Source: Mesobacillus boroniphilus JCM 21738
Lineage (GTDB): Bacteria > Bacillota > Bacilli > Bacillales > Cytobacillaceae
Reading direction: 5' to 3'
Assembly (NCBI RefSeq): GCF_000517385.1
Contig: NZ_BAUW01000004.1
Location: 1 to 64,000, forward strand
DNA length: 64,000 bases
In this document: positions 53,168 through 62,373 of the stretch, in pieces
How the letters are laid out: every line of letters begins with the position of its first letter
Numbering within the stretch: position 1 is the stretch's first letter
The notes under the pieces: model-generated
Database searches by the model: none
Told to the model about the DNA's origin: nothing
What the model saw: the letters and a program-made list of their open reading frames with translations, nothing else
Program-made: the position numbers and the translations under genes

Positions 53168-53938
53168 TCAGAATCCAAGCATGAAAAATTGAAGATACCA
53201 TCCTAAAATTTCTTCACCGAAGAAATAGGCTGTTAGGGTACCAATGGCAATGAACGGACCAAACGGAATGGCTTGCTTTCTTTTCACAAATCCGAACAGC
53301 ATGGCAGCAATGCCGAAAAAAGCGCCATAAAAGGTAGCAAAAAAGAAGGATAGAAGCATAGTCTTAAAGCCAACTGCGAAGCCAATCAACGCAAAAAGCT
53401 TGATATCGCCGCCGCCCATCCCCCCCTTGCTGATGAGGGCAATAAATAAGAGAATCATGAATCCTGCAACTGCTCCAGCGACTGAGTCCCACCAGGGAGA
53501 GAGAGGAAGAAATATACGCTCAACAATAAAAACACCCGCAAAAACAAGAAGCACCTTATCGGGAATAATCATGTAAGCAAGGTCGGAAACCGTAATGATG
53601 ATGAACAATGAAATCAAAGTCAGGGCGATGACCAATTCACCGCTCCATCCAAGCAAAAGATAGGCAGCACCAAACAGCAGACCTGTCAATAGCTCAAAAA
53701 AAGGATAAACGGGCGAAATGCCGACCTTGCACTGGCGGCACTTCCCCCTTTGAATTAAATATGAGATTACCGGAATCAGTTCAATTGCCTGCAGCTGGTG
53801 CCCACACTTCGGGCATGAAGACCGCGGTGCGATGATTGATTTGCCTTCTGGGACACGCAGGCCTACTACGTTGTAGAAGGAGCCTAGGGTGAGGCCGTAG
53901 ATAAAGAGAATAGCACTAAATAACATTTCATTAACCAT
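53168..53938 (-). CDS. pilD: Prepilin peptidase (A24 family, PilD/ComC-like)
   Basis: Aspartyl intramembrane protease that cleaves prepilins after the Gly of their class III signal and usually N-methylates the new end. 256 aa with about seven TM helices. The N-terminal methyltransferase domain has the zinc-type cysteine pairs CPKC and CRQC; the two catalytic Asp lie in TVSDLAYMIIPD and MGGGDIKLFALIG. In B. subtilis the equivalent comC sits beside spoIIB; here it is inside the pilus operon. The ribosome binding site is weak, suggesting coupling with the pilin gene 12 nt upstream. Confidence 0.95.
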   Translation of the reverse strand: MVNEMLFSAILFIYGLTLGSFYNVVGLRVPEGKSIIAPRSSCPKCGHQLQAIELIPVISYLIQRGKCRQCKVGISPVYPFFELLTGLLFGAAYLLLGWSGELVIALTLISLFIIITVSDLAYMIIPDKVLLVFAGVFIVERIFLPLSPWWDSVAGAVAGFMILLFIALISKGGMGGGDIKLFALIGFAVGFKTMLLSFFFATFYGAFFGIAAMLFGFVKRKQAIPFGPFIAIGTLTAYFFGEEILGWYLQFFMLGF

Positions 53939-53950
53939 GATATAACTTTA

Positions 53951-54448
53951 TTAATATTCAGTTTCAGCTGCAATGTCATTAACAGAGCTTCTGTTAAGAT
54001 CTGAAATAGCTACTGGATTACTAGAATTGTGTACACCTCTTTTAGAGTTAATCAGTTTTACTGATGTAACTTTTCCTTTATTTACAATTACATAAGAGAC
54101 ATCTGCTGGCTGGTTTTTCAATATATCCTTCGCATTTCCTTTTTTATAGTCACCTTTGTCTGGATTTTTAATCTCATCTAAATATCTCTCAGTTATAAGG
54201 TAATTAAGCGTTAAGTATTTATCGCCTTCTTCTAGTAAACTTTGATCAGCTGTAACAGCCAATTTCGCAGCATTCACCATCTGTTGGGCATTAGCAACAT
54301 GTGCATCTTTCTTTGAGTTATCAATTAATCCACCAATACTCGGCACAGCAATCGCACTAATAATCCCCAAAATAACAACTACAGCCAAAAGTTCAACTAG
54401 CGTCAAACCTCTTTGATCTTTCATTTTTTTCTTGATTGCTTTCAACAT
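53951..54448 (-). CDS. pilA: Major type IV pilin candidate
   Basis: 165-aa prepilin with a class III signal: leader MLKAIKKKMKDQRG, cleavage before LTLVELLAVVVILGIISAI, with the conserved Glu at mature position 5. After the hydrophobic N-terminal helix comes a polar globular domain of about 115 residues without cysteines. TAAAAGGAGA precedes the ATG. It lies between pilC and pilD, as expected for the main subunit. The mature N-terminal residue would be Leu rather than the common Phe. Confidence 0.92.
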   Translation of the reverse strand: MLKAIKKKMKDQRGLTLVELLAVVVILGIISAIAVPSIGGLIDNSKKDAHVANAQQMVNAAKLAVTADQSLLEEGDKYLTLNYLITERYLDEIKNPDKGDYKKGNAKDILKNQPADVSYVIVNKGKVTSVKLINSKRGVHNSSNPVAISDLNRSSVNDIAAETEY

Positions 54449-54574
54449 AATAATCTTCTCCTTTTAGTTAAATTCACCTATGACTATTGGAATATATATC
54501 TAGTCATATTATAAATGATAGGTTATAAATTTCATATAAAGAATGTGTAGAGAATTGTCTCTTTTTGGTCAAAA

Positions 54575-55780
54575 TCAATTTACGTGATTGAATATGTCGA
54601 ACATTGGAATCATGATGGAGGTAACGATGGTTCCGACAAGTCCGGCGAGTATGACGATCATGATTGGTTCAATCAATGATTTTAGTTGGTCTGTACTGGT
54701 CTCAACTTCTTTTTCGTAGAAGTCGGCTACTTTTCCAAGCATTGCGTCCAATGACCCTGTTTCTTCACCGATTGCAATCATCTGTGTGACTAGCGGAGGG
54801 AAAGCCCAGTGTTTCTTCATTGGTCCTGTCATTGATTGTCCAATCTCGAGAGCATCACGAGATTCCCTGACGACTCTACCGACCACTTCATTTTCTACAA
54901 CATTTTCAACAATCGACAACGCCTGTAAGATTGGGACAGAACTGGAAAAGAGTGAGCTTAGCGTTCTTGTCATTCGGGCAAGGACTGCTTTTTGCATCAT
55001 TTTTCCGAAAATCGGCATTCGAAGAATAGCGAAATCCAGATAATATTTTGTCTGTTTATTTTTCTTCATTGCCGATAGACCTGCAACAACCCCCAGCAGT
55101 AAAAGTAGAATCAGCCACCAAAAAGATTGCATGAACTGACTCGCTCCAAGAACAAATTTGGTGATGGCCGGCAGTTCACCGCCAAAATCCTCGAACATGA
55201 CGACAAATGTAGGTACAATCAAAACTAATAAAAAGATGACAACGAATATTGCAAGTACTGCGATGACGGCTGGATAACTGACTGCGGCGATGACCTTCTG
55301 CCGGGTATTATGCTGCTTTTCATAATGGTCAGCGAGGCGCTCCAGCGTCTCATCCATATTTCCGCCTGCTTCTCCTGCCTTCACCATATTAATATACATG
55401 GATGAAAAGATCTTACTGTGCTTGGCTGTTGCTTCTGACAGCTGGACCCCTTCTCGCAAGTCTGCTTCAATGTCCATTAGTGCCTTCTTCAATGATTTAC
55501 TATCCGTTTGCTTCGCTAAAATTTTTTTGGATTCCACCACCGAAACTCCCGCTTTTAACAAAGTAGCAAACTGGCGAAGATAGATGACTAAATGCTGCAG
55601 CTTAACAGGATTTCCGATGGTAATATCTTTTGTAAGCCAAGTTTCAGGCACTTCGATGATCTCCGTTGTCCTGATTCCTTCCTCACGAAGCTTTTCAAGT
55701 GCTTCACGTTTGGAACCGGCCGTGATCGTGCCTGAGCGTTTTTTTGTCCGGTCGCGTCCGGAATATTTAAATCGTGCCAT
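54575..55780 (-). CDS. pilC: Type IV pilus inner-membrane platform protein PilC
   Basis: Polytopic platform on which the PilB and PilT motors act. 401 aa with two T2SF domains (about 65-190 and 270-390), three TM helices (168-190, 215-236, 372-395) and the family motifs GEAGGNMDETLERLADHYEKQ and GEETGSLDAMLGKVADFYEKEVE. An N-terminal YSGRD.T..RSG motif is also typical. It starts 2 nt before the pilT stop region. The frame is intact. A 125-nt gap with no clear feature separates it from the pilin gene. Confidence 0.96.
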   Translation of the reverse strand: MARFKYSGRDRTKKRSGTITAGSKREALEKLREEGIRTTEIIEVPETWLTKDITIGNPVKLQHLVIYLRQFATLLKAGVSVVESKKILAKQTDSKSLKKALMDIEADLREGVQLSEATAKHSKIFSSMYINMVKAGEAGGNMDETLERLADHYEKQHNTRQKVIAAVSYPAVIAVLAIFVVIFLLVLIVPTFVVMFEDFGGELPAITKFVLGASQFMQSFWWLILLLLLGVVAGLSAMKKNKQTKYYLDFAILRMPIFGKMMQKAVLARMTRTLSSLFSSSVPILQALSIVENVVENEVVGRVVRESRDALEIGQSMTGPMKKHWAFPPLVTQMIAIGEETGSLDAMLGKVADFYEKEVETSTDQLKSLIEPIMIVILAGLVGTIVTSIMIPMFDIFNHVN

Positions 55781-55781
55781 A

Positions 55782-56820
55782 TCAAATCATCTTCTCCGAC
55801 AAGTATGGTTCAGCGGTTTCCTTGGAGATGATTCCTCTCTGGACAAGCTCCTTGATGTCCATCTCGAGTGTATGCATGCCATGAATTCTTGAAGTCTGCA
55901 TGATACTGATAATTTGATGGATTTTTTCATTCCTGATTAAATTCGCCACGGCTGCATTATTAATCAAAATCTCCGTTGCGCTTCTGCGCCCTTTTTTATC
56001 GACAGTAGGAAACAACCTCTGGGAAATGACTGAAACAAGGACAGATGCAAGCTGAATTCGAATCTGTGCCTGCTGCCCCGGCGGAAACACATCTATTATT
56101 CTATTGATTGTAGCGGGGCGCTTGATGTATGGAGTGTACCCAGTACCAGATGCCCTGTTTCAGCAGCAGTAATCGCTGTCTGTATCGTATCAAGTCACGC
56201 ATTTCCCCGACCAGGATGACATCGGGATCCTGTCGAAGGGCCGCTCGTAATCCATTAGAGAAATTATTCGTGTCGAGACCAATTTCACGCTGGTCAATAA
56301 TGCTGTTTCCATGCTTATGCAAATATTCAATCGGGTCCTCTAAGGTGACAATATGCTTCCGCATTGTCGTGTTCATATACTGGATCAATGACGCCAGCGT
56401 CGTAGACTTCCCGCTTCCTGTCGGTCCTGTCACGAGCACCAGTCCCTGTGGTTTCTCGGCAATTCTTTTAAGGATTTCAGGAAGCTCAAGCTCCTCTAAT
56501 GTCGGGATTCGTGTAGGAACGATCCTGACTGCAAGGGAAACGCAGCCCCTTTGATGGTAGGCGTTCACCCTGAACCTGGAGATACCTGCAATTCCATATG
56601 AAAAATCCAACTCACCTTTCGACTTGAACAGACCCCATGAATTTTCGGGCACGATGGCTTTTGCCATTTCTTCTATTTCATCCGGTGTAATCGTATCTGT
56701 CCCAAATCTTCTTAAGTCCCCATTGATTCTCATTACTGGGGGAATACCAACAGTTACGTGAATATCTGAAGCCTTAAGTTCAAAGCCTGACCTCAGCAAA
56801 AGTTCTATTTTTTCTTTCAT
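55782..56820 (-). CDS. pilT: Twitching motility retraction ATPase PilT (two frameshifts)
   Basis: Hexameric ATPase that depolymerises pili and powers twitching. Starts MKEKIELLLRSGFELKASDIHVTVG; Walker A GPTGSGKSTT, Asp box and Walker B VILVGEMRD, His box GHLVLGTLHT. Two single-base losses break the frame: about 56190 (GACTTGATACG should be GACTTGGATACG) and about 56114 (CCGCTACAATC should be CCGGCTACAATC). With both restored: EMRDLDTIQTAITAAETGHLVLGTLHTSSAPATINRIIDVFPPGQQAQI. The restored length is about 346 aa, normal for PilT. It has GGGGAG upstream of the ATG. Confidence 0.94.
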
Positions 56821-56833
56821 GCTAACTCCCCGC

Positions 56834-58497
56834 TTATTCTGTTATGGCTACCCTTAAAACTTCCTCAGTAGTGGTGAGTCCCTGTTTAATCTTCAGCAGT
56901 CCGTCGTCAATCAGGAAAATCGTCTTATTTCTGACAGCAATTTCCCTTAATACCATAACAGGCTCTTCATTCATAATCGCTCTGCGAAGTTCATTGTCCA
57001 CCGCAAGCACCTCATGGATGGCCAGCCGGCCGCGATATCCTGTCATATTGCACGAAGAACAGCCTCTTCCCTTCCATACAGTCTCAATCGAAATTCCTCT
57101 TTTTAAAAAAATACCCATTTCGCGTTTTGTAGGCTCATGAGCCTCTGCGCAGTCCCTGCATACCCTTCTGACGAGCCTTTGGGCGACAACTCCGCTTAAC
57201 GAAGATGCGACAAGGAAAGGTTCAACACCCATGTCAAGCATTCTTGTTACAGAGCTCAGTGCGTCATTTGTGTGCATCGTGCTGAGTACCAGGTGTCCGG
57301 TCAAAGAAGCTCTCACTGCCACTTCCACTGTCTCTTTATCCCTTATTTCCCCAACCATTATGATGTTCGGATCCTGTCGGAGGATTGATCTCAATCCTGC
57401 CGCGAATGTCATGCCAACATTCGGATTCACCTGGATTTGATTAATCCCCTCAATCTGGTATTCTACCGGATCCTCAATCGTAATGATGTTAACCTCTTCA
57501 CTATTCAGCTTGTTCAACGCGGCATAAAGGGTAGAAGATTTCCCGGAACCGGTAGGACCAGTAATTAAAACAATCCCATTAGGTTTTGAAATCATGTTCG
57601 TAAATCGTGTGAAATTGTGCTGATTGAAGCCTAGCTTTTCGATGTCATTCAATGTGCTGCCCATATCAAGTATACGCATGACGACCTTCTCGCCAAAAAC
57701 GGTTGGCAGAGTAGAAACACGAAGGTCAATAGGATGAAAATCAAGATTGGCTTGATTCTTCCATCCTGAGGAGTTCTGTTCTCCGTAATATCAAGATTCG
57801 CCATAATCTTGATCCGGGCGGTCAGCACATTTTGCATGTGCTTCGGCAGAACCCGTTCCACTCTTAAGATTCCGTCAATACGGTAGCGGATAACTACCTT
57901 CGTTTCCTGTGGGTCGATATGAATATCACTCGCCTTGTTGGCAGAAGCATTGGATAGCAATTGATTGACCAGTCTGATGACCGGAGAATCCGCCTCTTTC
58001 AAACTCTCTTCCTGCACAGTTTCCATTACTGGGGTGCTGATGCCAATTAAATCATCAAGTCCATCATTATTATCGTAGTATTTATTAATCGCTCGAATGA
58101 TATCGTCCTTGGTCGCTATCGCAGTTTCAATATGAAAGCCTGTCGACAACCTGAGATCATCCACCGTGAAAAAATCCATCGGATCCGCCATTGCAACAAA
58201 TAGCTTTTCTCCTTCTTTTTTCAGCGGAATAACTAAATTACGTTTAGCCGTTTCTTTTGGGATAAGTGTAAAAAGCTTCGTATCAAATGGATAGCGATAC
58301 AAACTGATATGCGGGATTCCCAGCTGGAACTCGAGAACTTCAATCAGCTGCTGCTCTGTTATAAGCCCTCTTTGCAGGAGTGCATCTCCAAGCTTTTGGC
58401 CGGCAGCTTTCTCAGCTAATGTGGCTTGCAGTTGATCTTCTGATAGCAGACCTGTTTCGACTAACAGGTCGCCAAGCCGTCTTCTCATTTGTTTCAT
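56834..58497 (-). CDS. pilB: Type IV pilus extension ATPase PilB with N-terminal MshEN domain (one frameshift)
   Basis: Hexameric ATPase that drives pilus assembly. Residues about 7-60 hold a tandem MshEN-type motif (RLGDLLVETGLLSEDQL and KLGDALLQRGLITEQQL), a fold known to bind c-di-GMP in MshE and PilB relatives. Then the GspE N2 linker (ASDIHIDPQETKVVIRYRIDG), Walker A GPTGSGKSST, Walker B IIMVGEIRDKETVEVA, His box HLVLSTMHT, and the zinc cysteines CRDC and CSSC. The frame breaks at about 57751; one G restored (AAGCCAATC to AAGGCCAATC) gives GRIKANLDFHPIDLRVSTLPTVFGEK. The restored length is about 554 aa. ATG 58495-58497 has AGGAG 8 nt upstream. Confidence 0.93.
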
Positions 58498-58518
58498 ATT
58501 CCTCACTCCTGAATTGGC

Positions 58519-59844
58519 TTACTTTGGTTCTTCATTCGGTTTGCCAAATAGACCGTCCTCTTCCATGTCAGCTTCTTTATCAGTTGCATCTTCGCCTTCA
58601 TCTTGTCCAGGTGAAGTTTCTCCTGTGGACTGGTCTGGCTGTGCGTTCAAATCTCCAGCTCCTGGTAATACTGCAGTATCCTCCCCGGCAGCAGTGCCTG
58701 ATTCAGGTACAGTGGGAGCTGCTTCTAATGGGTGGACTTCTATACGATGAACGGGAGGATAAAAATCTTCTGACAATACCTCTGTTTTCACTAATTCTCC
58801 CTCTTCAGTATGAGTTTCACGAACGACCTTCACTATCACACCAGGACTTCCTTCCACTATTACAGACTTTTGTCCAGCCTTTAATAGTGGAGAGAATTGC
58901 TTAATCGTCCTCGGTTTGAATTCCTGCTTGTCCAAAGTATGAATACTGTATTTATATAAGAAGGGCTCTCCTTTAACCGTAACTTCCAGGTATGGGCTAT
59001 TCCAGTTGAAGTCAATTGTATATGTCGAAGCATTAGGGTTATAAACTCTAAAATCCATTCTCTTATTAAATTGAACCTTTGCTTCTGAACCCGGTTCAAT
59101 ATTCTCTGAAAGCTCCCTGCTTATATGCCTTTCCGATATAAGAAAGTTCGTGGGCAGGATGGCTTGATAGATTGCAGTTGCTATTTGGCTGTAAGTATGG
59201 TCCGATAGCTCGGGTAATTCATTTTCCTTTACGAAGGATTCCAGCGAAAACTGTGATTCAGCTTCAAGATCGATAGTCGGGAAGGATTTTATAAAACTCA
59301 AAAACTCTTCATTATTTTCACTTAATTTTATAGATACAGATGAAACTTCGATTGGTTCTTCTTGAGGAAGATACCTGCCCAACTCGATGACAATATTCTC
59401 ATTGAAACCTTGAATAGCTTCAGTTAGACCGTTTTCCAGCCCTTCCACGTTCAAACGGTTACTGATTGTGTCAGGCAAAATCCCAGTCAATGATTTCATT
59501 TCAACAGATAGTTCATTCTGCTGTCCGTCACTTGCAGAGCTAACTGTCTTGTCTGTTAATAAAGTCAAACTTTCCGGGCTAACCGAGTAAGCCTGCTCTT
59601 TATGTATCAATGCCACTGCAGCATTGGAAGACCATTCGTTCCAACGTGCTTCCAACAAAGCTTCCGCTTCTTCTTTTGTTTTGTTTGATACATCAATCGT
59701 CCCGATGAAAGTATGATCAGAAAATATAGGTTCCACATCTTTTTGGGTACTCAAGGCTGTAGCGCCAAAATAAGTGAAACTGTATGTAAAAAATGAAAAA
59801 ACAATGACAATCATCAAGATTTTTAATATTTGGCGTTTCTTCAC
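58519..59844 (-). CDS. VanW/G5-domain membrane-anchored protein of unknown role
   Basis: About 441 aa. One N-terminal membrane anchor (KILMIVIVFSFFTYSFTYFG), then an extracytoplasmic region with a peptidoglycan-binding_4/YoaR-like part (FIGTIDVSNKTKEEAEALLEARWNEW), a VanW-like portion (SEAKVQFNKRMDFRVYNPNASTYTIDFNW) and a G5-like strand (GVIVKVVRETHTEEGELVKTEVLSEDFYPPVHRIEVHP). The C-terminal 60 residues are acidic and low-complexity. The start is GTG with GAGGGG 7 nt upstream. It is second in the pilus operon, 22 nt before pilB, so a role in passing or anchoring the pilus at the wall is possible; that is inference. Confidence 0.75.
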   Translation of the reverse strand: MKKRQILKILMIVIVFSFFTYSFTYFGATALSTQKDVEPIFSDHTFIGTIDVSNKTKEEAEALLEARWNEWSSNAAVALIHKEQAYSVSPESLTLLTDKTVSSASDGQQNELSVEMKSLTGILPDTISNRLNVEGLENGLTEAIQGFNENIVIELGRYLPQEEPIEVSSVSIKLSENNEEFLSFIKSFPTIDLEAESQFSLESFVKENELPELSDHTYSQIATAIYQAILPTNFLISERHISRELSENIEPGSEAKVQFNKRMDFRVYNPNASTYTIDFNWNSPYLEVTVKGEPFLYKYSIHTLDKQEFKPRTIKQFSPLLKAGQKSVIVEGSPGVIVKVVRETHTEEGELVKTEVLSEDFYPPVHRIEVHPLEAAPTVPESGTAAGEDTAVLPGAGDLNAQPDQSTGETSPGQDEGEDATDKEADMEEDGLFGKPNEEPK

Positions 59845-59887
59845 ATATATTCCCCTCTGAAAAAAAGTTTGTCTTGTACTAAGAAGG

Positions 59888-60421
59888 CTAGGTTTCGTAG
59901 GCTGCATCGTCAACTTCTTCTTTTAAAGCTTCAAGGTTCAGCACAGGGATTATCTCTAATTCACTCAATTCGAATTCTTGATTGTTTCTTGGTTCTAAAA
60001 ATGAGATATCCTCTGCAATTCGTATGTCTTCCTCCTTTGAGGAAACAGCATTTGATAAAGATATCTCTTTCAAAGCAGAATCAATGTTTTCATGTTCATC
60101 AATCGATTTTGGAAGATCATGATAAATGTCAAATTCCGATAAATCCCCTGTATCCATCACTCTTGATATTGCCCCATCAGATTCAAGAGTTGCTGTTGTC
60201 CTGCTGATTATTACGCATCCTGCCAAAACAGCCATCAATACCATAACCAGTAGTGACTGCCAGTGAGGGACAATCAAACTAAAAGCCAATCCCAAAGAAC
60301 CAACTGCAGGAGCGGTGACAGCAATTAACTTTTTCTGCCTTTTTTCCAGGCCAAATGGAATGGCAAAAATGAGTGAAGCGCTTAAAACTGTCGATAGAAA
60401 TAGAAGTAAAAGGCTTATCAT
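59888..60421 (-). CDS. Unknown membrane protein heading the pilus operon
   Basis: 177 aa. Three hydrophobic segments occupy residues 1-22, 33-52 and 55-74; the rest is an acidic, probably cytoplasmic tail (DTGDLSEFDIYHDLPKSIDEHENIDSALKEIS ... FELSELEIIPVLNLEALKEEVDD). I do not recognise a family. GGAGTGAG precedes the ATG. It is the first gene of the minus-strand pilus operon, 43 nt before the VanW/G5 gene, and diverges from the minor-pilin genes. The 146-bp divergent gap holds a plus-strand TATAAT at 60526-60531 with no good -35. Confidence 0.65.
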   Translation of the reverse strand: MISLLLLFLSTVLSASLIFAIPFGLEKRQKKLIAVTAPAVGSLGLAFSLIVPHWQSLLVMVLMAVLAGCVIISRTTATLESDGAISRVMDTGDLSEFDIYHDLPKSIDEHENIDSALKEISLSNAVSSKEEDIRIAEDISFLEPRNNQEFELSELEIIPVLNLEALKEEVDDAAYET

Positions 60422-60567
60422 TGTCTCACTCCATGCTTCGTTGTATTGGTAACTTTTTTATACATAAATCAGCAATATATCAAACTATTATCCGTTAATA
60501 CGACAAATTTCACTCTCTTCTATTGTATAATAAAATTAATAGATTTAATAGACAGGGGAGCAATGAC

Positions 60568-60981
60568 TTGGGCAAAAAGTTGGATGACCAAAAAGGAATC
60601 ACTTTGCTGGAAGTCTTGCTGTCAATTGTACTGCTTGTAATAGTTCTTACTTCCTTTGCCGGTTTTTACACAATCAGCAATGTTTGTGAAAAAAATGAAG
60701 ACAAAATCAGTACAACCCAGACAGCACAGCAAATTGTCAATATAATAGAATTGGAGCTTACAAGGGATATACTGAGCACCAGCACTGAATGTCCAAGTTT
60801 ACCATGCACCCTAAATGAGGATAAATTGGCTGGACTGTTAGACCGTTCATTTGATAACACACAGAAGATTTTGGTTAGTTTCAATAATGGGGAAGTAGGA
60901 TTAATTCGCGTGGAAGTGTCTGTGGAAGACCGAAGCAACCCAGATAGTAGTTCAAGGACTTTTACATACATAAGAAGGTGA
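60568..60981 (+). CDS. Minor pilin-like protein (PilV-type)
   Basis: 137-aa prepilin: leader MGKKLDDQKG, then ITLLEVLLSIVLLVIVLTSFAGF, with Glu at mature position 5. The remainder (about 105 aa) is polar with three cysteines (one near the membrane, and the CPSLPC pair that could form a disulfide). The start is TTG at 60568-60570 with AGGGGAG 7 nt upstream. It is first in a divergent plus-strand set of three pilin-like genes and would need PilD for processing. Confidence 0.85.
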   Translation: MGKKLDDQKGITLLEVLLSIVLLVIVLTSFAGFYTISNVCEKNEDKISTTQTAQQIVNIIELELTRDILSTSTECPSLPCTLNEDKLAGLLDRSFDNTQKILVSFNNGEVGLIRVEVSVEDRSNPDSSSRTFTYIRR

Positions 60982-60985
60982 TATC

Positions 60986-61417
60986 TTGAAAGACCAACGT
61001 GGGTTTACATTATATGAACTGCTTGCTGCACTTTCGATTCTAATGATCGCTTCTGCTCTCATATATGGAGTATTCTTTGGCTTCAATAAAAACTATAATC
61101 AAATCTCGGCTAAAAATAATATGGATCAGACAGCGAACCTGATCATCGCAACTATCAAGCAGTATCATTTAAAATACGATGAGTATATCATCGACTACAA
61201 TACGGCGGAGCAATCTGCTCAAATCGGGGTAAATACGAGCGAACAAATCCTCGGTGATAGCAGATATACACTACAAATCATAGCAGGTTCACCCGAACCA
61301 GAACCTTTCACTGGAAAAAAAGTAATCTATTCGAATAGTCCTTTATCGATTCAACTCATACTCAGGGATAATACCGGGCAAACCTATGAAATCGAAACAA
61401 TGATCAAAAGATATTAG
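60986..61417 (+). CDS. Minor pilin-like protein (PilW/GspJ-type)
   Basis: 143-aa prepilin with a very short leader MKDQRG before FTLYELLAALSILMIASALIYGVFFG; Glu at mature position 5. A globular domain follows (NLIIATIKQYHLKYDEYIIDYNT). The start is TTG with AAGGTGATATC upstream, 4 nt after the previous stop, so it is in the same operon. The subclass (PilW/GspJ) is guessed from length and order. Confidence 0.83.
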   Translation: MKDQRGFTLYELLAALSILMIASALIYGVFFGFNKNYNQISAKNNMDQTANLIIATIKQYHLKYDEYIIDYNTAEQSAQIGVNTSEQILGDSRYTLQIIAGSPEPEPFTGKKVIYSNSPLSIQLILRDNTGQTYEIETMIKRY

Positions 61418-61426
61418 GAGGGGATC

Positions 61427-62349
61427 GTGATGAAAAATGAAAAAGGCTATGCACTTGTCCTGGTTTTGCTGATTATCACAATCACCTTCACCTTCGCCAT
61501 ATCATTAAGCGGAATGGCCCTTTCTGCCAGGAAGCAGTTCAACAAGACAGACGAGATCAACCGAGCCACCGATCTTGCTGAGATGGGAGTCGCTCATTAT
61601 GAGGCGCTCTTGAATAACTTCGTCAAAGATGCCCTTTCAGAAACTAAAGATGCCATCCAAAAGGCCGAAGAAGAAGCCAAGAATAAAAACCATGCACCTC
61701 CAATCCCTGATTTCGACCAGTTATTAAAATCCACCATAGTTTCAAAGGTGTACAGCGTTAATAAAATTTCTGAAAACGTAAAAGAAAGCAACACTTACCA
61801 AATCGATTTAATTTCAATAAAAACTGAGTCAGAAGGTCTGAACGTCTCCTTCACAAGCACTGGAATTACTGAAAACGAACCGAAAACCCTTACAGGCAGT
61901 ATTGCAATTCAGAAACAGCACCAAAGTCAATTCTCGCAGGTGGTAAAGCGCCGCTGCCAGAAGAATTTGGTAAAATCATCTCTACTCCCTTGACATTGAA
62001 TAAAGCTCGGACATACGGTACATCCACTTATTTTACAGAGGAAATCACATGGAACGGCGGGAACAATAAACCATTTATTGTTTACGGAAGTGCATTTTTC
62101 AATGACAAACTGACACTTCACGGCAGTGCGCGGATTGAGATCCGTGGGGATGCGATTTTTAAAGTGGAATTATCGGAGAAAGAAAAACCATATTCCTTTT
62201 GCATTACAGGCACACCTTACCTGGTTAATCAGGAAGGCAAACTTGAGGTCTATGAAAACTTCCCTGCAGGAAGAACTGAAGCATGCCCACCTTCTAAAAA
62301 TAATAAATGGGCAATCGATCCAGACAAAGGTATCACAGTCAAATACTAA
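61427..62349 (+). CDS. PilX-like minor pilin (one frameshift)
   Basis: Starts MKNEKGYALVLVLLIITITFTFAISLSG, the PilX-type N-terminus that lacks the position-5 Glu. The frame breaks at about 61929-61932; one extra A or T there joins the first part to ILAGGKAPLPEEFGKIISTPLTLNKARTYGTSTYF and a domain ending at 62349. The restored protein is about 307 aa, much longer than a classical PilX. The C-terminal part (NGGNNKPFIVYGSAFFNDKLTLHGSARIEIRGDAIFKVEL) looks beta-rich, with a pattern seen in repetitive beta-helix surface proteins. GGAGGGG precedes the ATG. Confidence 0.8.
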
Positions 62350-62373
62350 AGGCTAACCTTGGTTAGCCTTTTT
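62349..62373. terminator. Bidirectional terminator between the minor pilins and the GGDEF gene
   Basis: AAAGGCTAACC/GGTTAGCCTTTTT around TT, between convergent genes and touching both stop codons. Confidence 0.92.

Noticed and set aside
56101-57679. Separate short ATPase genes within pilT and pilB.
   Set aside because: The fragments align end to end as single PilT and PilB proteins once one or two bases are restored.
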